From Candidatus Copromonas faecavium (nom. illeg.) (GTDB taxonomy: Bacteria; Bacillota; Clostridia; Lachnospirales; Lachnospiraceae), in NCBI GenBank assembly GCA_018712915.1, contig DVGC01000007.1:31903-95902 (forward strand): 64,000 bases of DNA, read 5' to 3'. Of the stretch, positions 10,015 through 18,282 are shown in pieces; the first letter of the stretch is position 1; each line of letters begins with the position of its first letter. The notes under the pieces are model-generated. The model was not told the DNA's origin. It ran no database searches and saw nothing but the letters and a program-made list of their open reading frames with translations. Position numbers and translations under genes: made by a program.

Positions 10015-12654
10015 ATGGCAAAATGGGTTTATAAGTTTGAGGAAGGCAGCGCTGCGATGAGAAACCTTCTCGGCGGCAAGGGCTGCAACCTGGCTGAGAT
10101 GACCAACCTTGGCATGCCGATTCCGCAGGGCTTTACCGTAACAACGGAAGCCTGCACTGAGTATTACAACAGCGGAAAGCAGATTACCCAGGAAATTCAG
10201 GACCAGATTTTTGAGGCTCTTAAGTGGCTTGAGGGTGTAAATGGAAAGAAATTCGGTGATACCGAAGATCCGCTTCTGGTATCCGTTCGTTCCGGTGCCC
10301 GCGCGTCCATGCCCGGTATGATGGACACCATCTTAAACCTTGGCCTTAACGATGTTGCAGTAGAAGGCTTCGCAAGAAAGACCGGCAACCCCAGATTCGC
10401 ATATGACTCCTACAGAAGATTTATTCAGATGTACTCCGACGTAGTTATGGAGGTTCCGAAGTCCTACTTTGAGAAGATCATCGACGAGATGAAAGAAGCA
10501 AAGGGCGTTCACTACGACACCGAGCTTACTGCTGATGATTTGAAGGAACTGGCTGAGAAGTTCAAAGCCGTTTACAAAGAGGCTATGAACGGAGAGGAAT
10601 TCCCGCAGGATCCGAAGGAGCAGTTAATGGGCGCTGTAAAGGCCGTATTCCGTTCCTGGGACAACCCCCGTGCAATCGTATACCGTCGTATGAACGACAT
10701 CCCGGGCGACTGGGGAACTGCCGTAAACGTACAGACCATGGTATTCGGCAACAAGGGAAATACGTCCGGTACAGGCGTTGCCTTTACCCGTAACCCGGCT
10801 ACCGGTGCAAAGGGTATCTTTGGTGAGTACCTGATCAATGCACAGGGTGAGGACGTTGTTGCCGGTGTTCGTACTCCTCAGCCCATCTCCCAGCTGGAGA
10901 AGGATCTTCCGGAGTGCTACGCACAGTTCATGGATCTGGCTATGAAGCTGGAGAACCACTTCCACGACATGCAGGATATGGAGTTCACCATCGAGGAAGG
11001 CAAGCTGTATTTCCTGCAGACACGTAATGGTAAGAGAACAGCTCCGGCTGCAATTCAGATTGCCTGCGATTTGGTTGATGAGGGACAGATTACTCCTGAA
11101 GAGGCTGTTTGCAGAATCGAGGCTAAGTCCCTGGATCAGCTGCTTCATCCGACCTTCGTTCCGGAAGCATTAAAGGCTGGCGAAGTAATTGGTGAGGCTC
11201 TTCCGGCTTCCCCGGGCGCTGCAGCAGGTAAGGTATACTTCACTGCTGAGGATGCAAAAGCTGCAGGTATCGGCGGAAGAGGAGAAAGAGTGATCCTGGT
11301 TCGTCTTGAGACTTCTCCGGAGGACATCGAGGGTATGCATGCAGCTCAGGGTATCCTGACTGTTCGCGGCGGAATGACCTCTCACGCAGCCGTTGTAGCT
11401 CGTGGTATGGGAACCTGCTGTGTATCCGGATGCGGAGACATCAAGATCAGCGAAGAAGAGAAATACTTCGAGCTTGGCGGATACACCTTCCATGAGGGAG
11501 ATTATATTTCCCTGGACGGCAGCACCGGTAAGATTTACAAAGGCGACATCCAGACTCAGGATGCAGTTGTAGGCGGAAACTTCAAGAGAATCATGGATTG
11601 GGCTGACCAGTTCAGAACTCTCGGCGTTCGTACCAACGCAGATACGCCGGCAGATACCCTGAATGCTGTTCACCTTGGCGCTGAGGGTATTGGTCTTTGC
11701 CGTACAGAGCATATGTTCTTCGAGGCAGAGAGAATCCACAACTTAAGAAGAATGATCCTTTCCGATACGGTTGAGGCAAGAGAGGAAGCTCTTAATAAGC
11801 TGATTCCTTACCAGAAGGGCGACTTCAAGGCTATGTACAAGGCTCTGGAGGGCAGACCCATGACCATCCGTTACCTGGATCCGCCGCTTCATGAGTTCAC
11901 TCCCAAGACGGAAGAGGAAATGGCCGAGCTTGCAAAAGACATGGGCCTGACCGTTGAAACCGTTAAGGCAAAATGCGACGAGCTTCATGAGTTCAACCCG
12001 ATGATGGGTCATCGTGGATGCCGTCTGGCTGTTACCTATCCGGAGATCGCCAAGATGCAGACCCGTGCCGTTATGGAGGCTGCCATCGAAGTGAAGGAAG
12101 AGTGCGGCTATGACATCGTTCCGGAGATCATGATTCCGCTGGTTGGCGAGAAGAAAGAGCTGAAGTTCGTTAAGGACATCGTTGTTGAGACTGCTGAGCA
12201 GGTGAAGAAAGAAAAAGGTTCTGACATGCAGTACCATATCGGTACCATGATCGAGATTCCGCGTGCGGCTCTGACTGCAGGCGCTATCGCCGAGGAGGCT
12301 GAGTTCTTCTCCTTTGGTACCAATGACCTGACTCAGATGACCTTCGGCTTCTCCCGTGACGATGCCGGCAAGTTCCTTGATTCCTACTACAAGGCAAAGA
12401 TCTACGAGTCTGATCCGTTCGCAAGACTTGACCAGACTGGCGTAGGACGCCTTGTTGAGATGGCTGTAAAGGAAGGCCGTCAGACCCGTCCGGATCTGAA
12501 GTGCGGTATCTGTGGTGAGCATGGCGGAGATCCGTCTTCCGTAGAGTTCTGCCACAAGGTGGGCTTAAACTATGTTTCCTGCTCACCGTTCCGTGTACCG
12601 ATCGCAAGACTGGCTGCCGCTCAGGCTGCTCTTCATGAGAAAGGCTACAAATAA
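10015..12654 (+). CDS. ppdK: Pyruvate, phosphate dikinase (PpdK)
   Basis: Reversibly interconverts pyruvate + ATP + Pi and phosphoenolpyruvate + AMP + PPi; in fermentative anaerobes it commonly works as a PPi-dependent pyruvate-forming enzyme. At 879 aa it has the normal length. The N-terminal ATP-grasp domain has GGKGCNLAEM near residue 20 and GVAFTRNPATG near 260. The swivelling phospho-His domain has GGMTSHAAVVARGMG (near 455-469; the His is catalytic). The C-terminal TIM barrel has GIGLCRTEHMF, GTNDLTQMTFGFSRDD and the Cys of CGICGEHGGDP. Codon use is strongly biased, as in abundant proteins. ATG 10015 follows TTAGGAGG. It has its own promoter and terminator. No PPDK regulatory protein (DUF299) is nearby. 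Confidence 0.98.
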   Translation: MAKWVYKFEEGSAAMRNLLGGKGCNLAEMTNLGMPIPQGFTVTTEACTEYYNSGKQITQEIQDQIFEALKWLEGVNGKKFGDTEDPLLVSVRSGARASMPGMMDTILNLGLNDVAVEGFARKTGNPRFAYDSYRRFIQMYSDVVMEVPKSYFEKIIDEMKEAKGVHYDTELTADDLKELAEKFKAVYKEAMNGEEFPQDPKEQLMGAVKAVFRSWDNPRAIVYRRMNDIPGDWGTAVNVQTMVFGNKGNTSGTGVAFTRNPATGAKGIFGEYLINAQGEDVVAGVRTPQPISQLEKDLPECYAQFMDLAMKLENHFHDMQDMEFTIEEGKLYFLQTRNGKRTAPAAIQIACDLVDEGQITPEEAVCRIEAKSLDQLLHPTFVPEALKAGEVIGEALPASPGAAAGKVYFTAEDAKAAGIGGRGERVILVRLETSPEDIEGMHAAQGILTVRGGMTSHAAVVARGMGTCCVSGCGDIKISEEEKYFELGGYTFHEGDYISLDGSTGKIYKGDIQTQDAVVGGNFKRIMDWADQFRTLGVRTNADTPADTLNAVHLGAEGIGLCRTEHMFFEAERIHNLRRMILSDTVEAREEALNKLIPYQKGDFKAMYKALEGRPMTIRYLDPPLHEFTPKTEEEMAELAKDMGLTVETVKAKCDELHEFNPMMGHRGCRLAVTYPEIAKMQTRAVMEAAIEVKEECGYDIVPEIMIPLVGEKKELKFVKDIVVETAEQVKKEKGSDMQYHIGTMIEIPRAALTAGAIAEEAEFFSFGTNDLTQMTFGFSRDDAGKFLDSYYKAKIYESDPFARLDQTGVGRLVEMAVKEGRQTRPDLKCGICGEHGGDPSSVEFCHKVGLNYVSCSPFRVPIARLAAAQAALHEKGYK

Positions 12655-12710
12655 GATTTTGTTCTGTCAGTTTCCCTTAGGAAACGTAAAAATTTCATAA
12701 ATCGACACGA

Positions 12711-12756
12711 GGAGCTGCCGCAGACGATTGAAAAATTGCCTAGCGGCAGCTTTTTT
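12711..12756 (+). terminator. Terminator of ppdK
   Basis: GCTGCCGC (12714-12721) pairs with GCGGCAGC (12743-12750), followed by six T. Intrinsic terminator. Confidence 0.85.
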
Positions 12757-12866
12757 GCGGAAAACTTTTGCGAAAGACATAAAAGATTTGAAAATTTCCT
12801 TTTTCAGATTTGTGAAATATGATAAAATAAAGACAGGAACATATTGTTTTACGGGGGAACGACAAT

Positions 12867-14195
12867 ATGATCATCAAAGATTTGCTTACAGGATTTCTGG
12901 ATGCCTATCTGGTAAGACAGGACTTGGAAGGTGCGGCATCGTTTCTTTCGGTTCAGTTTGTAGGACTCGGAATGGATGCTTATGAGGCTGCACTGAACAG
13001 AGAGCAGTTTTGTTCGCGGATGAATGAAGAATTTCTGAATGATTCCGGCGGATTTTGCTATGAAATCTGCGATTACCATGAGACGTGCTACAGAACTGAT
13101 CTGTGCGGTGCGTACTGCAGGATTAGCGTTTCTTCGGTGGATGGAAAGAAAGGAAAGGCATATCAGGGCAGGGTGACAGTCACCGCCTCCAATGAAAACG
13201 GAGAGTGGAAGCTGCTTCAGATGCATATGTCGGAGCTTTTTGACTGCTGCGGGGAGAGAGCGGTTTTTCCGATTCGGTATGGCTGTCATGCGGAGCAAAA
13301 GATTGACGCGGAAGGCAGAAAAAAACTGACGGAGATGCTGTTTTCCATGCTTCCAGGAGGAATTCTGGGCGTCTATCTGGAGGATGGATTCCCGCTGTAT
13401 TTCATCAATGATACCATGCTGAACTATCTGGGATATGAATACGAAGAACTGGAAGAAGCAACCGGCAAGAAAATGAAATGGATGGTTGCGCCGGAGGATT
13501 GGGAACGGGTGCAGAAAACGATTTGCGACGGCATCCGCAGAAACGGGGAATACGATATTCAGTACCGCATAGTCTGCAAAGACGGTACCAGACGGTGGTT
13601 TAACGATAAGGGGCATGTGATCACGACGGAGGACGGACGCAGGGCCGTCATCAGTGTCATGCTTGATGTGAATGAGAATGTGAAGCTGCAGGAACGGCTG
13701 CAGAGAGAGGTGATGGAGGATTCTCTGACCGGGATTCTGAACCGAAAAGGGGCCATTGCCCATATCGAGAATCATATGAGAAAGAAACAGCCAGGAAGTA
13801 TGTTCCTTCTGGATATTGATAACTTCAAGCAGCTGAATGATACCTACGGACACCAGGTGGGCGATCAGGTCCTGATTGGCCTGGCAAAAATTATGAGGAA
13901 TAATTGCCGGGAAAAGGATGTGGCGGCCAGAATCGGCGGAGACGAATTTATTATGTTTTTGCCGGGGTGTACCAGCGAGGAGGTTTTAAAGATGCGGGCA
14001 GACCGCATCTGTTCTGATTTTAAGCGGGCCGGAGCTCTGTACAGCCGGGTCGATCTTTCCGTCAGCATTGGCATTGCGGTCAGTGATGGAAGCAGCGGTT
14101 TTGACTTGCTGTTTAAAATAGCGGACGACCAGCTGTACCAGGCAAAGAAAAGCGGAAAGGGCAAATTCCAGTATCGTGATATTGCCGGAATTTAA
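12867..14195 (+). CDS. Diguanylate cyclase with SnoaL-like and PAS domains
   Basis: A 442-aa predicted soluble c-di-GMP synthase. Residues 1-125 look like a SnoaL/DUF4440-type ligand-binding fold. Residues about 150-280 are a PAS domain (GGILGVYLEDGFPLYFIND, then a C-terminal PAC-like RIVCKDGTRRWFNDKG). Residues 285-440 are the GGDEF domain with DSLTGILNRKG, the metal Asp in LLDIDNFKQLND, and an intact GGDEF at 357-361. The RxxD inhibitory site is not obvious. ATG 12867 follows GGGGGAACGACAAT, a moderate SD. It converges with the next gene, overlapping by 4 nt at the stop codons. The signal sensed is unknown. Confidence 0.9.
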   Translation: MIIKDLLTGFLDAYLVRQDLEGAASFLSVQFVGLGMDAYEAALNREQFCSRMNEEFLNDSGGFCYEICDYHETCYRTDLCGAYCRISVSSVDGKKGKAYQGRVTVTASNENGEWKLLQMHMSELFDCCGERAVFPIRYGCHAEQKIDAEGRKKLTEMLFSMLPGGILGVYLEDGFPLYFINDTMLNYLGYEYEELEEATGKKMKWMVAPEDWERVQKTICDGIRRNGEYDIQYRIVCKDGTRRWFNDKGHVITTEDGRRAVISVMLDVNENVKLQERLQREVMEDSLTGILNRKGAIAHIENHMRKKQPGSMFLLDIDNFKQLNDTYGHQVGDQVLIGLAKIMRNNCREKDVAARIGGDEFIMFLPGCTSEEVLKMRADRICSDFKRAGALYSRVDLSVSIGIAVSDGSSGFDLLFKIADDQLYQAKKSGKGKFQYRDIAGI

Positions 14196-14995
14196 CTCTT
14201 TTCCTCATGATTTTTTCTGTGGGGAATGAATCGTTTGGCAAAGGTCCCTTTTCCGCGGTTTTTAATATAGAAAAATCCGAGAATAGAAAAAACGAAAGCT
14301 CCGATGAAATTGACAAATAAATCTTCCATGGTGTCAAGAAGCCCGATATCCAGGTAACCTCCCAGGCCAAGGGGTTGGCCGTTGATGTAAACCTCCTGAA
14401 TATCAGGAATGTGATATACTTTGGTACCGCCGGCCGGATCCAGCATGATGGTGGAAATGCTGTTGATGATGGTGTCTTTCTGCATGTCCACATGCAGATA
14501 CAGATCCATGGCGCATTCAAAAAATTCCCAGAAGACACCTACTGTCATGGAAAAGCAGAAGGCGGCAATGGACATATAAACAGGCGAAAGACTGAATTTA
14601 ATCCGGCTGTCAGTGTTCAGCAGATCCACAAGAGAGAAGCCGATGGCGGCAGCCAGAAAGCCATTCATGGTATGGAGCATGGTGTCCCAATTGGGAAATT
14701 TGGTATAGTAAGAACCGATTTCTCCCATAACCTCAGCCGCAAAGATAAAAATCAGAATGATGACCTCCAAAGTGGACGGAAGCTCGATTTTAAATTCCAT
14801 CTGAATCAGGCTGGGAACCACTAAAAGAAGCAGAGTCAGGACACAGTAAAAGACATTTTCATAATTCTGATTCAAAACCTGAAGTACGAGAATGATGATA
14901 ACAAGGGCTCGCAGGACCAGATATACGGCGAAGGAGCTTTTATGCTCCCGCAGTTCCACGCCCAGGGCCTCCAGTTTTTGTTTCAATTTGCTCAT
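14192..14995 (-). CDS. Integral membrane protein, YjdF/DUF2238-like
   Basis: A 267-aa polytopic membrane protein with about six or seven hydrophobic segments. Conserved-looking cores are FPNWDTMLHTMNGFLAAAIG, FSLVDLLNTDS, FCFSMTVGVFWEFFECAMD and DMQKDTIINSISTI, a pattern I associate with the YjdF/DUF2238 family; this assignment is from memory. An acidic extracytoplasmic stretch (DPAGGTKVYHIPDIQEVYINGQ) sits between the late helices. Start CAT at 14993-14995 follows GGAATGATCC. The function of the family is unknown. It ends against the tail-to-tail diguanylate cyclase gene, and no terminator fits between the two. Confidence 0.6.
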   Translation of the reverse strand: MSKLKQKLEALGVELREHKSSFAVYLVLRALVIIILVLQVLNQNYENVFYCVLTLLLLVVPSLIQMEFKIELPSTLEVIILIFIFAAEVMGEIGSYYTKFPNWDTMLHTMNGFLAAAIGFSLVDLLNTDSRIKFSLSPVYMSIAAFCFSMTVGVFWEFFECAMDLYLHVDMQKDTIINSISTIMLDPAGGTKVYHIPDIQEVYINGQPLGLGGYLDIGLLDTMEDLFVNFIGAFVFSILGFFYIKNRGKGTFAKRFIPHRKNHEEKS

Positions 14996-15107
14996 AGGAT
15001 CATTCCTTTCCGGTTCTGCGGTCCTGTGAGACGCGCTCTGCTAAAATGGTACACGAAAAGCCGGCGAAATGCAAGCAAAAGGCATGTTGTTTTTGCCCAA
15101 AGTGTGA

Positions 15108-15113
15108 TACAAT
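15108..15113 (+). promoter_or_regulatory. Extended -10 promoter before the small gene and CoA-transferase
   Basis: TGATACAAT supplies an extended -10 (TGnTACAAT). A weak TTGTTT lies at 15087-15092. Start is predicted near 15120. Confidence 0.4.
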
Positions 15114-15215
15114 GACAAAGAGGCAGAACGATGCCGCGAAGCAGTCCCGTGAAGAGCAGTTCTGGAACGAGAGATGCTTCAGACAGAAAAGACGGATAAG
15201 AGGAGGAGAATGAAC

Positions 15216-15506
15216 ATGAAAGCGTATGATATGCAGAAAAAAGAGGATGTTGAGGTAACCGCAGACGAGCTGATCAAGCTTCTGGATGCCAACCGCCAGG
15301 TGGATCTGGTATTTGCGGAGCCGAGAAAGGATGAGGACGGATATCTGACCTGGGATCGGGAAAATTGGCTTCTGGTAAAAGAGGGAAAATACCAGAGAAA
15401 TTATTTCCTGAACGGACGGGCGCTCTATGACTTTACACATCACAACAAATATGATATGAAAAATTCCTTTTTCCCGGAGCAGGCAGAGAAGATTGAAATC
15501 AACTAA
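15216..15506 (+). CDS. Small hypothetical protein
   Basis: A 96-aa soluble protein that I do not recognise. It is acidic, with a compact mix of predicted strands and no Cys motif, TM segment or signal peptide. Notable stretches are EVTADELIKLLDANRQVDLV and YLTWDRENWLLVKEGKY. The SD AGGAGG (15201-15206) is 9 nt before ATG 15216 but only 3 nt before the alternative ATG 15210, so 15216 is preferred. It ends 24 nt before the CoA-transferase homologue and is probably co-transcribed, which could mean a partner or regulator role, but this is inference. Confidence 0.7.
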   Translation: MKAYDMQKKEDVEVTADELIKLLDANRQVDLVFAEPRKDEDGYLTWDRENWLLVKEGKYQRNYFLNGRALYDFTHHNKYDMKNSFFPEQAEKIEIN

Positions 15507-15530
15507 GCCGTCAGGGTGGAAGGGAGCACT

Positions 15531-16850
15531 ATGAGAACACAGTATGCCAACAAATTTGTTACTCCTCAGGAAGCAGTAAAGGCGGTTCGCTCCGGAGACT
15601 GGGTGGACTACGGATTCGGTGCCGGCTTCCCCGAGCTTTTGGACCGGGCCCTGGCAGCCAGAAGGGATGAACTGAAGGATGTGAAAATCCGGGGCGGTCT
15701 GGTGATTCGTCCAAGAATCGAGGTCGTGGAGGCGGATCCGGAAAAGAAGGCCTTTACCTATTACAGCTGGCATATCGGAGACTATGAAAGAAAGCTGCAG
15801 AACAGAGGCCTGTGTCAGTTTGTTCCCATGATTCTGCGGTTCCTTCCGGAACTGTATCGCAGCCATATCCGTGTGGATGTGGCTTTTGTTCCGGTATCTG
15901 TGCCGGATGGGGACGGATATTGCGGCCTTGGAATTTCCAATTATGCCTGGAAAACGATTATGAGCCAGGCCAGAACCGTTATTTTTGAAATCAACGAGCA
16001 TCTTCCCAGGTTAAAGGGAGTCAACGGGTCTCACCGGGTGTCTCTTTCAGAGGCGGATTACGTGGTGGAAGGAGAGCATGAGCCGCTGCCGGTCCGCTCC
16101 TACAGAGAAGCATCGGAGACGGAAAGAAGGATTGCCGAACTGGTGGTCCGGGAGATTCCGGACGGTGCGGTGCTGTCTCTAGGAGTCGGCGGAGTTCCCT
16201 ATACGGCAGCCAGGATGCTGGCTCAGTCGGATGTGAAAGATTTGGGATGTCATACGGGAACCATCAGTGATGCCTTTCTGGAGCTGTACCGGGCAGGGAA
16301 GCTGACCAACCGGAAGAAGGAGCTGGATACGGGACTTTCTTCCTGGAATCTGGCCATGGGCTCGGAGGAGCTTTACCGCTGGCTGGATGAGGAGCCGGAG
16401 CTGTTTCATCCGGATGATGTGGATTATATTCATTCGCCGGAGCGTATCGGCAGCATGAAGAATGTGATCAGCATCAACGGCGGAGTGGAGCTGGATCTGA
16501 TGGGACAGGAAAACGCAGAATCGGCGGGAACCAGACAGCTGTCGGGAACGGGAGGACAGCTGGATTTCCTCGAGGGTGCATACCGCTCCCAGGGAGGAAA
16601 GGGATTTATCTGTCTGGCATCGACCCATCAAAAGAAGGACGGTTCCTTAAAGTCCAACATTGTTCCCTTTATTCCGGGAGGCAGTACGGTTTCTGCTCCC
16701 AGGACCATGATTCAGTATGTGGCGACGGAATACGGGATTGCCAAACTGTCCGGCCTTTCTTTGAAAGAACGGGCGGAGGCCATGGCGAACATTGCTCATC
16801 CGGATTTCCGGGAGGAGCTTCTTAAGTACGCCCGGGAGAATTTTCGGTAG
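15531..16850 (+). CDS. Acetyl-CoA hydrolase/transferase family protein (butyryl/4-hydroxybutyrate CoA-transferase-like)
   Basis: A 439-aa homologue of butyryl-CoA:acetate and 4-hydroxybutyrate CoA-transferases. Family landmarks: GDWVDYGFGAGFPELL (22-37), IVIFEINEHLPRLKG-like segment near 150, SLGVGGVPYTAARML (216-230), MGQENAESAGTRQLSGTGGQ and a C-terminal AHPDFREELL. The residue expected to be the catalytic Glu in the family motif 'LGVHTE' reads Gly here (LGCHTG, Gly243, codon GGA at the 16257-16259 area), so ordinary ping-pong CoA-transferase chemistry is in doubt. ATG 15531 follows GGAAGGGAG; an upstream in-frame start at 15516 lacks an SD. Preceded by a small unknown gene; followed by a clear terminator. 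It may be an inactive or altered paralogue. Confidence 0.85.
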   Translation: MRTQYANKFVTPQEAVKAVRSGDWVDYGFGAGFPELLDRALAARRDELKDVKIRGGLVIRPRIEVVEADPEKKAFTYYSWHIGDYERKLQNRGLCQFVPMILRFLPELYRSHIRVDVAFVPVSVPDGDGYCGLGISNYAWKTIMSQARTVIFEINEHLPRLKGVNGSHRVSLSEADYVVEGEHEPLPVRSYREASETERRIAELVVREIPDGAVLSLGVGGVPYTAARMLAQSDVKDLGCHTGTISDAFLELYRAGKLTNRKKELDTGLSSWNLAMGSEELYRWLDEEPELFHPDDVDYIHSPERIGSMKNVISINGGVELDLMGQENAESAGTRQLSGTGGQLDFLEGAYRSQGGKGFICLASTHQKKDGSLKSNIVPFIPGGSTVSAPRTMIQYVATEYGIAKLSGLSLKERAEAMANIAHPDFREELLKYARENFR

Positions 16851-16866
16851 CGGAAGAAGATAAAAT

Positions 16867-16910
16867 AAAGACTCCAGACTGCATCAGACGATGCGGCCTG
16901 GAGTCTTTTG
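16867..16910 (+). terminator. Terminator after the CoA-transferase homologue
   Basis: AAAGACTCCAG (16867-16877) pairs with CTGGAGTCTTT (16898-16908), and an inner GCATC/GATGC stem extends it. A T-run ends the second arm. It probably works in both directions. Confidence 0.85.
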
Positions 16911-17041
16911 CAAGTATGATGTGCATGCCCGGCAAGCCATTCCCATATGCCTGGCTGCTGCTTTCCCTTAACATACTGTTTTATTCTAATATGCTGATTT
17001 ATTCTAACATGCCGCCATATCTTTATAGGCTGCTTCGTTCC

Positions 17042-17470
17042 TTACATACCGCCAGGAAGCTGCCCCTCTCTGCTAGTAAGAAGTTCGATGAGGGAAGAGA
17101 CGATGACAACAATGGCGGCGCCTCTTCCCCAGAGGGCGGTGACGTGACAGCTCATGGTTTCGCTGGCGCAGATGCCGATGAGCACATTGCTGAATACGAG
17201 AAACAGGACAATGGCGGCCGCTGCATTGACCATCATCAGTGCCTTATGGCCGTTTTTCGACAGGAATGCCGCCAGAGCGATCACGAAAATGATGACAGAG
17301 ACAGCCAGCGCCGCCTGCCCGGCATAGTGACATTTCATGGGTGTTTCCGCTCCGCTGGCCAGCTCCAGCATTTTGCTGCAGACCGGGGCCCAGACCTTAA
17401 CTGCGCCGATGGTACAGAGAGCGGCTGCTGCCTGCAGAAGAATCAGCAGGCTGGTTAATTTTGTTTTCAT
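17042..17470 (-). CDS. DUF4418 family membrane protein
   Basis: A 142-aa protein with four predicted TM helices (near residues 5-23, 55-73, 82-105, 118-136). It fits the DUF4418 pattern: a first loop VWAPVCSKMLELASGAETPMKCH and a second Cys pair around IGICASETMSCHV, with the CHY and CHV sites probably facing outside. ATG (complement of 17468-17470) follows GGAGGATTCAAAGT. It lies third in a run with an FtsX-type permease and its ATPase, 133 nt downstream of the ATPase, a common setting for DUF4418. The function is unknown; a partner of the ABC complex is inferred from context. Confidence 0.75.
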   Translation of the reverse strand: MKTKLTSLLILLQAAAALCTIGAVKVWAPVCSKMLELASGAETPMKCHYAGQAALAVSVIIFVIALAAFLSKNGHKALMMVNAAAAIVLFLVFSNVLIGICASETMSCHVTALWGRGAAIVVIVSSLIELLTSREGQLPGGM

Positions 17471-17603
17471 ACTTTGAATCCTCCTTTTATCCTGGGGGCG
17501 CATCTGTGCCGGATGGAGACGGATGCGGCCCTGAAATTTCCGGTTACGTCTGGAAAAGAAGACGAATCTTCTTCAGGCACAGGGCAATCACAGTCTTTCC
17601 GGA

Positions 17604-18281
17604 TTAGATGGCAGCCGTCTGGCTGATGTCGATGAGAATGCCGTCTTCCAGCCGGCAGCGTTTGCTTGCTTCCTCTGCCCAACGGCTGTTATGGGTAACC
17701 ATGACGACAGCGGAGCCGCTGCCCGCCTGTTCCTTCAGGATACGGATGATTTCTAAAGACCAGTGCTCATCCAGATCGTTGGTGGGCTCATCGGCCAGGA
17801 TCAGCGCCGGATGATGGATCAGGGCCCTGGCCGCCATAGCCCGGCGGCGCTGTCCTCCGGAAAGCTGGTAGGGGAAGAAACCGGCCCGATCCTCCAGTCC
17901 AAACCGGCGCAGCAGCTCATCTGCCTGTGCCGGATCCTTTTTCTGACCGATTCCCTGGGCAAACAGAAGATTCTCCCGCAGAGTCAGGGCCTGAATCAAA
18001 GCACTGTCCTGGAACAGGAATCCAATCTTTCCGGCTCGCAATCCGGATTTTTCGCTGTCACTGAACCGGGACACATCTTTATCTTCAAAAAGGTAGGTTC
18101 CTCCATCGCTTTGAAGCAGGGTTCCCATGACATATAACAAGGTGCTTTTTCCAATGCCGGAAGGGCCTTCCACAACGATAAAATCACCGGAATGAACCGT
18201 CAGGGAAACGTCTTTTAGCGGAGTGACCACCTCTCCCATACGGTAGTCTTTATGAATATGCTCCAGTCTGCAGATTTCCAT
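17604..18281 (-). CDS. ABC transporter ATP-binding protein (LolD/MacB type)
   Basis: A 225-aa ATPase with Walker A GPSGIGKST at 39-47, a Q-loop (FLFQDSALI), signature LSGGQRRRAMAARAL near 140, Walker B LILADEPTNDLDE near 160 and an H-loop VMVTHN. It belongs to the MacB/LolD/FtsE-like group that powers FtsX-type permeases, usually for export of lipids or peptides or for envelope signalling, not import. Start ATG is complement of 18279-18281; the SD GGGGAGG overlaps the permease end, with the two genes 1 nt apart, so they are translationally coupled. The substrate is unknown. Confidence 0.93.
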   Translation of the reverse strand: MEICRLEHIHKDYRMGEVVTPLKDVSLTVHSGDFIVVEGPSGIGKSTLLYVMGTLLQSDGGTYLFEDKDVSRFSDSEKSGLRAGKIGFLFQDSALIQALTLRENLLFAQGIGQKKDPAQADELLRRFGLEDRAGFFPYQLSGGQRRRAMAARALIHHPALILADEPTNDLDEHWSLEIIRILKEQAGSGSAVVMVTHNSRWAEEASKRCRLEDGILIDISQTAAI

Positions 18282-18282
18282 A

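Noticed and set aside
11743..12555. 270-aa minus-strand reading inside ppdK
   Set aside because: Shadow frame produced by biased ppdK codons.
12849..13853. 334-aa minus-strand reading opposite the diguanylate cyclase
   Set aside because: It is antisense to an intact GGDEF/PAS gene, with no SD and no recognisable domain.
15000..16001. 333-aa minus-strand reading opposite the CoA-transferase
   Set aside because: Antisense shadow of a real gene pair; composition and motifs do not fit a protein.
16916..17458. 180-aa plus-strand reading
   Set aside because: Antisense to the DUF4418 gene, which has a good SD and TM pattern.
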